NCBI GenBank assembly: GCA_018268775.1 | Contig: JAFDVV010000029.1 | Location: forward strand, 81,186-143,326 | Direction: 5' to 3' | From: Acidobacteriota bacterium | GTDB lineage: Bacteria; Acidobacteriota; Terriglobia; Terriglobales; Acidobacteriaceae | Length of the DNA: 62,141 nt | Shown here: positions 28,912-37,244 of the stretch, one piece after another | Position numbering within the stretch: the stretch's first letter is position 1 | How the letters are laid out: each line of letters opens with the position of its first letter | Translations under genes and position numbers: made by a program | The notes under the pieces: generated by a model | Told to the model about the DNA's origin: nothing | What the model saw: only the letters and a program-made list of their open reading frames with translations | Database searches by the model: none

Positions 28912-29703
28912 ATGACCGTCGAGATTCAAAACGCAACCCCGAAGGGCCGCCTTTACACCGGCTACACGCTTACTGTCCTCTCCATCCTCTTCATGCTGAT
29001 GGATGCGGTGATGAAGTTCACCCACGCCGCGCCCGTCATAGAGGCCAACCGCCAGCTTGAGATACCGTTCTCTCTGGTCCCTGCCATCGGTGTCATCGCG
29101 CTGGTGTGTCTTGTGCTGTACGCCATTCCCTCGACCTCGGTGCTCGGAGCCATCCTCTTCACGGGCTATCTTGGCGGCGCGATTGCGGGGCACGCGCGTG
29201 TCGGCAACCCGGTGTTCAGCCACACGCTTTTTCCTATATACATTGCGCTCTTGATCTGGGGAGGACTCTGGTTCCGCGACAGGGCGCTGCGCGAGTTGTT
29301 CCCGCTGGTGCATGATACGTCGTCGTCTGCACCTTCAAAGGGCGCGCTGTATGCCGGCTATGCCATCACTGCGGTTGCGGCTCTTCTGGTGATCCTGAGC
29401 GCTGCGATGAAGTTCGTCTACGTGCCTCCCGCGGGCAGTCCACCTCCGGCGTTTCCGATGGAGCACATCCACACGTTGGCATATATAGAGTTTGCGCTGG
29501 TAGCGCTCTATCTCCTGCCGCGTACGGCGTTCTTCGGAACTGTCTTTCTCAGCGGCTATCTCGGCGGGGCGACGATGATTACTCTTCGCTCAGGGGAATC
29601 CGTTGGTTCCAGCATCGTTCCTGCCATCGTTGCCGTGGTTCTATGGCTCGGCTACTGGCTTCGCAATGCTCGCGTGCGGGCGCTTATCCCTCTTAGAAAG
29701 TGA
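28912..29703 (+). CDS. Tandem DoxX-like membrane protein
   Basis: A 263-residue membrane protein built from two similar halves, each with GxLYxGYxxT, four hydrophobic helices and a GYLGGA motif (FTGYLGGAIAGHARVGNP; LSGYLGGATMITLRSGES). Each half resembles a DoxX-like four-helix unit, so the gene is a duplication-fusion. The ATG at 28912 has GGAG six bases upstream. DoxX relatives are often found in ECF42/YCII loci; the role is unknown. Confidence 0.82.
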   Translation: MTVEIQNATPKGRLYTGYTLTVLSILFMLMDAVMKFTHAAPVIEANRQLEIPFSLVPAIGVIALVCLVLYAIPSTSVLGAILFTGYLGGAIAGHARVGNPVFSHTLFPIYIALLIWGGLWFRDRALRELFPLVHDTSSSAPSKGALYAGYAITAVAALLVILSAAMKFVYVPPAGSPPPAFPMEHIHTLAYIEFALVALYLLPRTAFFGTVFLSGYLGGATMITLRSGESVGSSIVPAIVAVVLWLGYWLRNARVRALIPLRK

Positions 29704-29750
29704 CCGGCGCGGGTTGCGCGCCCTCTGCAAAGGTGGTGTGATCGGTAGCG

Positions 29751-31076
29751 ATGCAGTCAGCCGGACCCCACACCGCCGCTCAAAGCACAACTGACATTCA
29801 TCGCTCCATCGACGCGGTGTGGCGCATCGAGTCGGCACGTCTAATCGCCGCGCTAACGCGCATCGTGCGCGACGTGGGCCTGGCCGAAGACCTCGCGCAG
29901 GATGCGCTAGTCGCGGCCCTGGAGCGCTGGCCGCAGACTGGAATACCAGACAATCCGGGCGCTTGGCTGATGGCGACCGCCAAGCATCGGGCCATCGACA
30001 ACCTGCGCCGCAATAAGCTGCTGGACAGGAAGCATGAACAGATCAGCTACGAGATGGAGGGGTCGCGGCAGCTTACCCCGGACGATATCAACGCCGTCAT
30101 CGACTCGCCAGTGGCGGACGATCTTCTTCGACTCATCTTCGTCTCGTGCCACCCGGTTCTCTCACCCGAGGCGCGCGTGGCGCTGACGTTACGGCTGTTG
30201 GGCGGCCTTACTACCGACGAGATTGCCCGAGCTTTTCTGCTCACAGAGACAACTGTTGCTCAGCGCATCGTCCGCGCCAAGCGGACCCTGAGCGAGGCGC
30301 GGGTTCCGTTTGAGGTGCCGCGCGGCGAGGAGTTCAACGAGCGTCTTGCTTCGGTGTTGCGGGTGGTGTATCTCATCTTCAACGAAGGCTACTCGGCCAC
30401 AGCAGGCGACGATTGGACGCGGCCCGCGCTATGTGAAGATGCGCTGCGGCTGGGGCGCATTCTGGCGGAGCTTACGCCGAACGAACCGGAGGTACACGGT
30501 CTGGCCGCGCTCATGGAGATACAGGCATCGCGGCTGCACGCACGCATCGGCCCCACGGGCGAACCTGTCCTTCTGCTCGATCAGGACAGGCGGCGCTGGG
30601 ACGGGCTTCTTATCGGCCGCGGTCTGGCTGCGCTCCGTCGCGCGCAGGAATTGACCCGCTCTCCCGGCCCTTACGCTCTTCAGGCATCGATCGCCGCTTG
30701 CCATGCACGTGCAACGGTTGCCGAAGATACCGACTGGCCGCGCATTGCTGTGCTTTACCGGCAGCTTGCGCGGCTCACGCCGTCACCCATTATCGAGCTG
30801 AACCGCGCCGTCGCCGTCGCCATGGCCGACGGGCCGGAGGCGGGTCTCTCCATCGTCGACTCAATCGCAGATGAGCCTTCGCTAAAGGGCTATCATCTAC
30901 TTCCCAGCGTACGCGGCGACCTGCTCTTCAAGCTCGAACGATTCGACGAGGCGCGCGCCGAGTTTGAGCGGGCGGCGTCGCTTACTCGCAACGCACGGGA
31001 GCGAACGCTGTTGCTGAAGCGGGTGAAAGCGTGTTCGGCTACCAGTCGCGATCCGCATCGTAGGGCCAAGCTGTAG
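29751..31076 (+). CDS. ECF42-type RNA polymerase sigma factor with C-terminal extension
   Basis: A 441-residue sigma factor. Region 2 is LIAALTRIVRDVGLAEDLAQ to GAWLMATAKHRAIDNLRR; region 4 is ALTLRLLGGLTTDEIARAFL to AQRIVRAKRTL. A long C-terminal, TPR-like domain follows (YLIFNEGYSATAGDDWTRP, GPYALQASIAACHA), which is the hallmark of group ECF42. This group has no anti-sigma gene; the extension is needed for activity, and YCII genes are the usual partners, as here with four. It probably directs transcription of this cluster from promoters like that at 26874. Confidence 0.9.
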   Translation: MQSAGPHTAAQSTTDIHRSIDAVWRIESARLIAALTRIVRDVGLAEDLAQDALVAALERWPQTGIPDNPGAWLMATAKHRAIDNLRRNKLLDRKHEQISYEMEGSRQLTPDDINAVIDSPVADDLLRLIFVSCHPVLSPEARVALTLRLLGGLTTDEIARAFLLTETTVAQRIVRAKRTLSEARVPFEVPRGEEFNERLASVLRVVYLIFNEGYSATAGDDWTRPALCEDALRLGRILAELTPNEPEVHGLAALMEIQASRLHARIGPTGEPVLLLDQDRRRWDGLLIGRGLAALRRAQELTRSPGPYALQASIAACHARATVAEDTDWPRIAVLYRQLARLTPSPIIELNRAVAVAMADGPEAGLSIVDSIADEPSLKGYHLLPSVRGDLLFKLERFDEARAEFERAASLTRNARERTLLLKRVKACSATSRDPHRRAKL

Positions 31077-31109
31077 AACCACGTTTTAGGAGGGCACGAG
31101 GAAGAGGAC

Positions 31110-31153
31110 GGAGGTTCCGCGGCTCCGCCCTGCGGCCTGCGGTCGGAATGACA
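31110..31153 (-). repeat. Dispersed repeat, copy 8 (minus orientation)
   Basis: GGAGGTTCCGCGGCTCCGCC followed by CTGCGGCCTGCGGTCGGAATGACA, more diverged than other copies but with the same ends. It separates the sigma gene and pyrE. Confidence 0.65.
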
Positions 31154-31231
31154 CATCGAAGAGATGGCAGAGACGCAATAGACACCCTGCTACCGCCCTG
31201 GAGCTAAAGCCTCTACAATCGAGTTGAGACC

Positions 31232-31834
31232 ATGGCTAACGACAACCGGACCGACCTGCTGAACTTAATCGCGACTCTCTCCTTCCGCCTGGGCGACTTC
31301 ACGCTCGCCAGCGGCAAGAAGTCGGACTACTACATCGACTGCCGCACCACGACGCTGCACGCCGAGGGTGGTCGGCTCTCAGGCCTACTGATGTACGACC
31401 TCATTCGCGAGCGGTTCCCCCAGGCTGAGGCGGTTGGCGGTCTGACCATGGGGGCGGACCCGCTGGTCTCGAACACAGCCAGCGCCAGCGCGTGGCACCA
31501 TCTGCACCACAAGCGCGACCAACTCGTCCACGGCTTCCTTGTCCGCAAGGCGGAGAAGTTGCACGGCACGGGGCGCAGGCTTGAGGGCTTCCACAAGATC
31601 GGCGCGCATGTCGTCATCGTCGACGACGTCTGCACCACAGGCGGTTCGACGATTACTGCTATCGAGGCCACACAAGAGTCCGGGATGAACGTCGTCGGGG
31701 TGCTTTGCCTCGTCGACCGCGAACAAGGCGGGCGAGCGAATATCGAAGAGGCTGCGCCGCATGCGCCGTTTTATTCGCTGTTTACTGCGAACGATGTACG
31801 TGCTGCGCATGTGGCGATGGGCCAAAACAAGTAA
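31232..31834 (+). CDS. pyrE: Orotate phosphoribosyltransferase
   Basis: A 200-residue type I phosphoribosyltransferase that joins orotate to PRPP to give OMP in pyrimidine synthesis. The PRPP loop VVIVDDVCTTGGST is intact, and the N-terminal FTLASGKKSDYYIDCR is the OPRT signature. The middle segment SASAWHHLHHKRDQLVHGFLVRK is longer than in Escherichia coli. It is followed after 12 bases by mtnA, probably on the same transcript. Confidence 0.93.
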   Translation: MANDNRTDLLNLIATLSFRLGDFTLASGKKSDYYIDCRTTTLHAEGGRLSGLLMYDLIRERFPQAEAVGGLTMGADPLVSNTASASAWHHLHHKRDQLVHGFLVRKAEKLHGTGRRLEGFHKIGAHVVIVDDVCTTGGSTITAIEATQESGMNVVGVLCLVDREQGGRANIEEAAPHAPFYSLFTANDVRAAHVAMGQNK

Positions 31835-31846
31835 ACTAAAAGGGAG

Positions 31847-32917
31847 ATGATTCCCACCCTTGAATGGCTCCCGAACGGCGTTAACTTCCTCGATCAAACC
31901 AAGCTTCCTTTAGAGGAGACCTACGTCCTCGCCACCGACTACAACCAGGTAGCGACCGTCATCCGAGACATGATTGTCCGCGGCGCGCCGGCGATCGGTG
32001 TCTCGGCTGCGATGGGCGTGGCGCTTGGCGTCAGCCAGTCGAAGGCCACCGACATCGCCAGCCTGAATGAAGAGGTTGCGGTGATCGCGAAGACGCTGGC
32101 CGAGACGCGGCCTACCGCCGTCAACCTCTTCTGGGCAATTGAGCGTATGCGCGACAAGTACAACGCGCTCGCTGCCGCTGGAACCTCGATTCCCGAGATC
32201 AAGGCTGCGCTCATCAAGGAAGCGCAGCAGATGTACGACGAGGACATCGCCGCGTGCAAGGCGATGGGAGCGCATGGAGCCTCACTGCTTCCTCAAGAGG
32301 GCACCGTTCTAACTCATTGCAACGCGGGCGCACTGGCTACCTGCGGTTACGGCACGGCGCTGGGAGTTATTCGTGCCGCGGTTGAGCGTGGGCATAAGAT
32401 CGACGTCTACGCCGACGAGACACGACCCTACCTGCAAGGTGCGCGACTGACCGCGTGGGAACTGCTGCACGACAACATCCCCACCACGGTGCTGTGCGAC
32501 AACATGGCGGGCTCGCTGATGCGGCAGGGCAAGATTCAGGCCGTGATCGTTGGAGCCGATCGCATCGCTGCCAACGGCGATACCGCCAATAAGATCGGTA
32601 CCTACTCGGTCGCGGTGCTGGCCAAAGAGCACGGTATCCCGTTCTACGTGGCGGCGCCGCTTTCGACCATCGACGTCAACACTCCCGACGGCGACGCTAT
32701 CCCGATCGAGCAGCGTTCAGCGACGGAGGTGACGCACTCGAACGGCAAGCAGATGACTCCGAACGGCGCGGCGATTCAGAACCCCGCCTTCGACGCGACC
32801 CCCGCGAAGTACATTACGGCCATCATCACGGAGCACGGCGTTCTGCGCGCTCCTTATGAGCAGTCAATCAAAGAGATGTTCAAGTCTGCGGCCAAACCGG
32901 AGCTTGCCACGGCCTGA
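31847..32917 (+). CDS. mtnA: Methylthioribose-1-phosphate isomerase
   Basis: A 356-residue enzyme of the methionine salvage pathway converting MTR-1-P to MTRu-1-P. Seen: [36 protein letters not shown] with the catalytic cysteine, [19 protein letters not shown] with the catalytic aspartate. The ATG directly abuts AGGGAG with no spacer, which is unusual, but the N-terminus MIPTLEW matches the family, so the start is probably right and initiation may be weak or coupled to pyrE. Confidence 0.94.
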   Translation: MIPTLEWLPNGVNFLDQTKLPLEETYVLATDYNQVATVIRDMIVRGAPAIGVSAAMGVALGVSQSKATDIASLNEEVAVIAKTLAETRPTAVNLFWAIERMRDKYNALAAAGTSIPEIKAALIKEAQQMYDEDIAACKAMGAHGASLLPQEGTVLTHCNAGALATCGYGTALGVIRAAVERGHKIDVYADETRPYLQGARLTAWELLHDNIPTTVLCDNMAGSLMRQGKIQAVIVGADRIAANGDTANKIGTYSVAVLAKEHGIPFYVAAPLSTIDVNTPDGDAIPIEQRSATEVTHSNGKQMTPNGAAIQNPAFDATPAKYITAIITEHGVLRAPYEQSIKEMFKSAAKPELATA

Positions 32918-32926
32918 GGCGGTCGA

Positions 32927-33229
32927 GTGATACCCCGAATCCTCAACCCGCATTACCGCTCGCTGCTGCGCGGCGCCGTGCTCGTGCTGCTGAGCCTTGG
33001 GATTGCCTTTCTGCTTTCGGGATTCCCCGACAACAAGAAGAACCCTTTGATCGCGTTGACGGCGCTGGGTTCGATTGCTGGAACGATCGACCACGTTCGC
33101 TGCATGAGCACCAAATGGAGCTGGTATCACGGCGGCGTCATTCTAATGATCTATATGGACCTGATGGCGACGGGGATGATCCTGTTTTTTCTCCTCTACC
33201 CCTACACGCAGTGGCTTACCGCCCAATAA
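32927..33229 (+). CDS. Small membrane protein of unknown function
   Basis: A 100-residue product starting at GTG nine bases after mtnA. Helices: LLRGAVLVLLSLGIAFLL, IALTALGSIAGTI and GGVILMIYMDLMATGMILFF. A conserved-looking central segment HVRCMSTKWSWYHGG lies between helices. No family recognised with confidence. The short gap indicates co-transcription with pyrE and mtnA. Confidence 0.7.
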   Translation: MIPRILNPHYRSLLRGAVLVLLSLGIAFLLSGFPDNKKNPLIALTALGSIAGTIDHVRCMSTKWSWYHGGVILMIYMDLMATGMILFFLLYPYTQWLTAQ

Positions 33230-33298
33230 CGCCACTTTGACAGCAACGGGGCCAGTGATAGACTCCGTTTGGCTTCAAATCCACCCTTCGGAGTCAAC

Positions 33299-33694
33299 AT
33301 GATTAAAGGCTTTCGCGACTTTATCCTGCGCGGCAATGTGATGGACCTTGCCGTCGCCGTCATCATCGGCGCCGCGTTTTCCGCGATTACAAAGTCCCTT
33401 GTCGACGACATCATCACGCCGCTGATTGCGGCCGTCGTAGGAAAGCCGGACTTCTCCGCGATCGTACTCACGGTCAACAGCACTCCGATCAAGGTCGGCA
33501 ACTTTATCAATGCGATCATCTACTTTCTGATCATCGCCTTTGTCATCTACTTCTTCCTTGTGCTTCCGACGCAGAAGCTGCTGGCGCGCCTCAATGAGCC
33601 CGCGGCAGCCACAACCAAGCCCTGCCCGGAGTGCCTGTCCGACATTCCCCTCGGCGCGCATCGTTGCAAGTTCTGCAGCCAACAGGTCGCTTGA
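33299..33694 (+). CDS. mscL: Large-conductance mechanosensitive channel with C-terminal zinc ribbon
   Basis: A 131-residue MscL: MIKGFRDFILRGNVMDLAVA (N-terminal helix and first membrane helix with the pore constriction), then DDIITPLIAAVVG and IIYFLIIAFVIYFFLV (second helix). The pentamer opens on hypo-osmotic shock. The usual cytoplasmic helix is followed by a zinc-ribbon, CPECLSDIPLGAHRCKFC, not found in the E. coli protein. The ATG at 33299 has GGAG five bases upstream; the frame extends further up without a site. Confidence 0.93.
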   Translation: MIKGFRDFILRGNVMDLAVAVIIGAAFSAITKSLVDDIITPLIAAVVGKPDFSAIVLTVNSTPIKVGNFINAIIYFLIIAFVIYFFLVLPTQKLLARLNEPAAATTKPCPECLSDIPLGAHRCKFCSQQVA

Positions 33695-33792
33695 AAATCA
33701 GCTAAAGTACAGCATCTTGTGAGGAACGGCATCGGTTGGACACGCAGGATGCTGTACTCTAGCTGCAACTCTTCCATTAGAGGTCTCCTCTC

Positions 33793-35949
33793 TTGCGTGT
33801 TGTCCGTGCTCTGTCGTGCCCCCTTCTATTTGCAGCGCTCTCCGCCTCCGCCCAAACTCCACACGTCTTCGGATACCACGACTTTGCGGAACAGGCGAAG
33901 TGGGACGCGGCGTTTCTTCCCGTGCCGGATGCAAAGCTGGCAGGCGAGCACTTAAAAACGCTTACAGCAGCGCCCCACTGGGCCAGTTCGCCCGAGGACT
34001 ACGCAACGGCTGTTTATGTCGCCGATAAATTCAAGGCCGCCGGGATCGAAACGAAGATCGTCCCGTATAACGTCCTTCTGAATAAGCCGGTCAAGATCGA
34101 GATCGAAGCCTTCGACGCAGAGGGGAAAAAGCTGATGTCCGGGCCTACGCCGGAGCACGTCGACCCGAAGAAGCACGGTGGCGATCCCTTCCAGGACGAC
34201 CCGCGAATTCTGCCCGCGTTCAACGGCTCCTCGCCTTCAGGCGACGTTACCGCCGACGTGGTCTACGCAAACTACGGCACGCTTGCCGACTTCAAGAAGC
34301 TGGCGGAGATGGGCATCAGCGTCAAGGACAAGATCGTCATCGTCCGCTATGGGGCGAACTTTCGCGGGGTGAAGGTCTACATCGCGCAGCAGTACGGGGC
34401 CAAGGGAGTCCTGATCTACTCCGATCCTGCGGACGACGGTTACTACCGTGGAGACATGTATCCCAAGGGGCCGTTCCGTCCGGAGTCCGCTGTGCAGCGC
34501 GGGTCGGTGCAGTTTCTGCCGATCTATCCGGGCGACGCGCAGACGCCTGGTATTGCCTCGACACCGGATCTTCCGGCTGCAAAGCGCCTGACGAACACGA
34601 GAGGAAACGAGCCAAGCATTCCGGCGAATCCCCTCTCTTATAGAGATGCCACGCCGATCCTTAAGTGCCTTGGCGGGCAGGAGTCTCCGAGGGCATGGCA
34701 GGGCGCGCTTCCGTTTACGTATCACATTGGCGGCGTGGGCAAGGTGAAGGTCCATATGCACCTGGAACAGGACATCGCGCTGCGGACAATATGGGACGTT
34801 ATCGGGACGATCCCCGGCAGCGACAAGGCACAGAAGGACGACTGGGTGGTGGCGGGAAATCACCGCGACGCCTGGGTCTTCGGCGCCGTCGATCCAAGCT
34901 CTGGGACCGCCGCCATGCTGGAGACGGTGCATGGCCTGGGCGAGTTGCTGAAGCAGGGCTGGAAGCCGAAGCGAACGATCGTGTTGGCATCATGGGATGC
35001 TGAGGAGGAAGGTCTGATCGGCTCCACGGAGTGGGCTGAAGACAATGCGGAGAGGCTGGCGCACGCCGTCGCCTACTTCAACACGGACGTGGGTGTCTCG
35101 GGATCGGACTTCAAGGCGTCTGCCGTGCCTTCGTTGAAGCAGTTTGTCCGCGAGATCGCCAAACAGGTTCCCTCTCCAAAGGGAGGGACGGTCTACGAGC
35201 AGTGGAAGCTGTCGCAGGCCAACGAGACGGACCGCCGCATGGTGACGAATGCTCCTGCTGCGGCCTCGCGCTCGGCCGCAGACGCGGAGAACGAGATACG
35301 GGTGGGGAACCTCGGATCCGGCTCAGACTACACGCCGTTCATCCAGCACCTCGGCGTACCTTCGACGGACATCGGATCGGAAGGTCCTTACGGCGTGTAT
35401 CACTCCGCCTTCGACAACTACAACTGGTTCATAAAGTTTGCTGACCCCTCGTTTGTCTATCTCCAGCAGCAGGCCCGCGTCTTTGGCCTGGAGATTCTGC
35501 ACATGGCGAACGCGGATGTGCTTCCGTACGACTACCAGCTCTACGGCAAGGAGATACTCAGCTATCTCGATGCCGCCCAGAAGCGGGCCGTAGCCGGAAA
35601 GATGACACTGGACTTCGCTCCTGCGCTGGCCGCGGCGCAGCGCTTTGCGTCCGCCGGGACAGCCGTCCATGCGCGCCAGCTTGCCCCCGGGTCAAAGCCT
35701 GCGGCGCTCAACGGCGCGCTTCGCAACGCCGAGACGGCGCTTCTGAATCCGGCGGGACTTCCACACCGCCCCTGGTACAAGCACCTGATCTACGATCCGG
35801 GCGAGTTTACCGGCTATGCCGCGGTCGTCATCCCCGGAGTGAACGAGGCCATCTCAGCCCCCGATGCAGCTCGCGCACAGGCGCAACTGGCCGTGCTTGC
35901 CGAGGCCCTCAACCGATCGGCTGCGATTCTTGAGGCCGCGGCCAAATAG
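33793..35949 (+). CDS. M28B peptidase, glutamate carboxypeptidase II / transferrin-receptor-like
   Basis: A 718-residue secreted peptidase. After a short signal peptide (ALSCPLLFAALSASA) come a PA domain (GTLADFKKLAEMGISVKDKI, GAKGVLIYSDPADDGYYRGD), an M28 zinc domain with ligands NHRDAW, VDPSSGTA, WDAEEEG with the base glutamate, FNTDVG and YHSAFDN, and a C-terminal transferrin-receptor-like dimerisation domain. This is the NAALADase architecture, which removes C-terminal residues such as glutamate from peptides. The start is the TTG at 33793; an in-frame stop lies 15 bases upstream and no other start is available nearby. Confidence 0.93.
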   Translation: MRVVRALSCPLLFAALSASAQTPHVFGYHDFAEQAKWDAAFLPVPDAKLAGEHLKTLTAAPHWASSPEDYATAVYVADKFKAAGIETKIVPYNVLLNKPVKIEIEAFDAEGKKLMSGPTPEHVDPKKHGGDPFQDDPRILPAFNGSSPSGDVTADVVYANYGTLADFKKLAEMGISVKDKIVIVRYGANFRGVKVYIAQQYGAKGVLIYSDPADDGYYRGDMYPKGPFRPESAVQRGSVQFLPIYPGDAQTPGIASTPDLPAAKRLTNTRGNEPSIPANPLSYRDATPILKCLGGQESPRAWQGALPFTYHIGGVGKVKVHMHLEQDIALRTIWDVIGTIPGSDKAQKDDWVVAGNHRDAWVFGAVDPSSGTAAMLETVHGLGELLKQGWKPKRTIVLASWDAEEEGLIGSTEWAEDNAERLAHAVAYFNTDVGVSGSDFKASAVPSLKQFVREIAKQVPSPKGGTVYEQWKLSQANETDRRMVTNAPAAASRSAADAENEIRVGNLGSGSDYTPFIQHLGVPSTDIGSEGPYGVYHSAFDNYNWFIKFADPSFVYLQQQARVFGLEILHMANADVLPYDYQLYGKEILSYLDAAQKRAVAGKMTLDFAPALAAAQRFASAGTAVHARQLAPGSKPAALNGALRNAETALLNPAGLPHRPWYKHLIYDPGEFTGYAAVVIPGVNEAISAPDAARAQAQLAVLAEALNRSAAILEAAAK

Positions 35950-36139
35950 AGTTTCAGGGACACGATCTTCAAGCAAAAAGTATCAAGCCTGCACAAAATG
36001 GGCCGCCTGATTCTCCGTGTTCAACTATCTCTCGATGACGCCGTATACAATTGGCGCAGCTTTCCATTGCTTTATTGCTGTTCCCGGCAGAACATCGCCG
36101 GCCGGGCCCATGCCGTTACGTCGATCAAGGAGAAAGACT

Positions 36140-36421
36140 GTGCCTGCTAAGAAAGTGCCTGCCAAGAAGTCTTCCGCAAAGAAAGCGCCCGCCAAAAAGG
36201 CAGCTAAAAAGGCTGCGAAGAAGGCGGCACCGAAGAAAACCAACGTTGAACGCCTGACAGCGGCCGGCGTTATTCATCCCGACCATGTTGCACGCCACAA
36301 TCACAAGACCATCAACAAGCTGAGCAAAGTCGAGGTGAACACCCTCATCAAGCTGCGCTCAAAGCTTGGGCCCTTGAAGGCGGCGGACGACGACGGCCTC
36401 TCGCCAAACTTCCCTGTCTGA
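36140..36421 (+). CDS. Small basic histone-H1-like protein
   Basis: A 93-residue protein: the first 35 residues are Lys/Ala/Pro repeats (VPAKKVPAKKSSAKKAPAKK and AAKKAAKKAAP), as in bacterial histone-H1-like DNA-binding tails. A compact C-terminal part (VERLTAAGVIHPDHVARHNH, INKLSKVEVNTLIKLRSKLG) follows and I do not recognise it. The GTG at 36140 has AAGGAGA about six bases upstream, better than the upstream ATGs. It may bind DNA; that is inferred from composition alone. Confidence 0.75.
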   Translation: MPAKKVPAKKSSAKKAPAKKAAKKAAKKAAPKKTNVERLTAAGVIHPDHVARHNHKTINKLSKVEVNTLIKLRSKLGPLKAADDDGLSPNFPV

Positions 36422-36530
36422 GAATCCGGCAACGCCTGCTGTTCTCTCCGCCGCAGTCAAAGTCGAGCCAACAGGACCGCCTGACTTCGACTTCGGCGGA
36501 GGTACTGTCACCCAACTCTCGAAGCGAAAC

Positions 36531-37244
36531 ATGCCTCTTTCAAACAGTGAACTCCTCTGGAGCAAGATTCGTCTTGCGGAAGCGCGGCTGAACTCCGCGA
36601 GCAATATGTTCTGGTCTCATCCGGACCTGGCTGGGATGCTGCCCGCATTTCTGGTACAGCTTCATCGGGTGATGCAGGGCGGCATTACTCTGATGCGCGT
36701 CGCGCGCGAACGCTCTCTCACCCTCGCCGGCGATCCTGTTGCTGACATCGTTACGCCATACCTGGAACAGCACATCGTCGAAGAGCAGGACCACGACGCC
36801 TGGCTGCTTGACGACATCGGCACGCTCGGCATCTCTCCACGTCAGGTCTCCGATGCGGCCCCTCTGGCTTCGGTCGTCTCGCTGCTTGGGGCACAGTACT
36901 TCTGGGCGCTCAACATGCACCCGGTTGCCGTGTTTGGCTATCTGATTGTGCTGGAGGGCAAGCCACCCGTTGCAGGCCAGCTTGAAGCAATCCGCAAACG
37001 TACCGGCCTCCCTTCCACGGCCTTTCGCTGCCTGATGGAGCACGCCGACAACGATCCGCACCATATTGCCGACCTGAACCGCACACTCGACCGGATGCCG
37101 CTGACTGCTGAGCAGCAGCAGTATGTCGCTCTCAGCGCGTTCCACACGATAGACTCCGTCGCTTCTGTCTTTGAAGAGCTGACGGCACTGCACGCGGCAT
37201 CGCCGCAGAGTACACTCGAGGCATTCGTTCCCGCATATGGTTGA
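36531..37244 (+). CDS. Haem-oxygenase-like (TenA/HDO-fold) protein
   Basis: A 237-residue, all-helical protein. YLEQHIVEEQDHDAWLLDD and a later FRCLMEHADNDPHHIADL supply Glu/His/Asp sets arranged like the iron ligands of haem-oxygenase-like diiron oxidases; PVAVFGYLIVLEG lies between. Family members oxidise small molecules or fatty acids; the substrate is unknown. The frame is open upstream of the ATG to the previous gene, so a longer start is possible though no good site is seen. The gene overlaps the kinase gene by eight bases, implying a joint role. Confidence 0.7.
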   Translation: MPLSNSELLWSKIRLAEARLNSASNMFWSHPDLAGMLPAFLVQLHRVMQGGITLMRVARERSLTLAGDPVADIVTPYLEQHIVEEQDHDAWLLDDIGTLGISPRQVSDAAPLASVVSLLGAQYFWALNMHPVAVFGYLIVLEGKPPVAGQLEAIRKRTGLPSTAFRCLMEHADNDPHHIADLNRTLDRMPLTAEQQQYVALSAFHTIDSVASVFEELTALHAASPQSTLEAFVPAYG

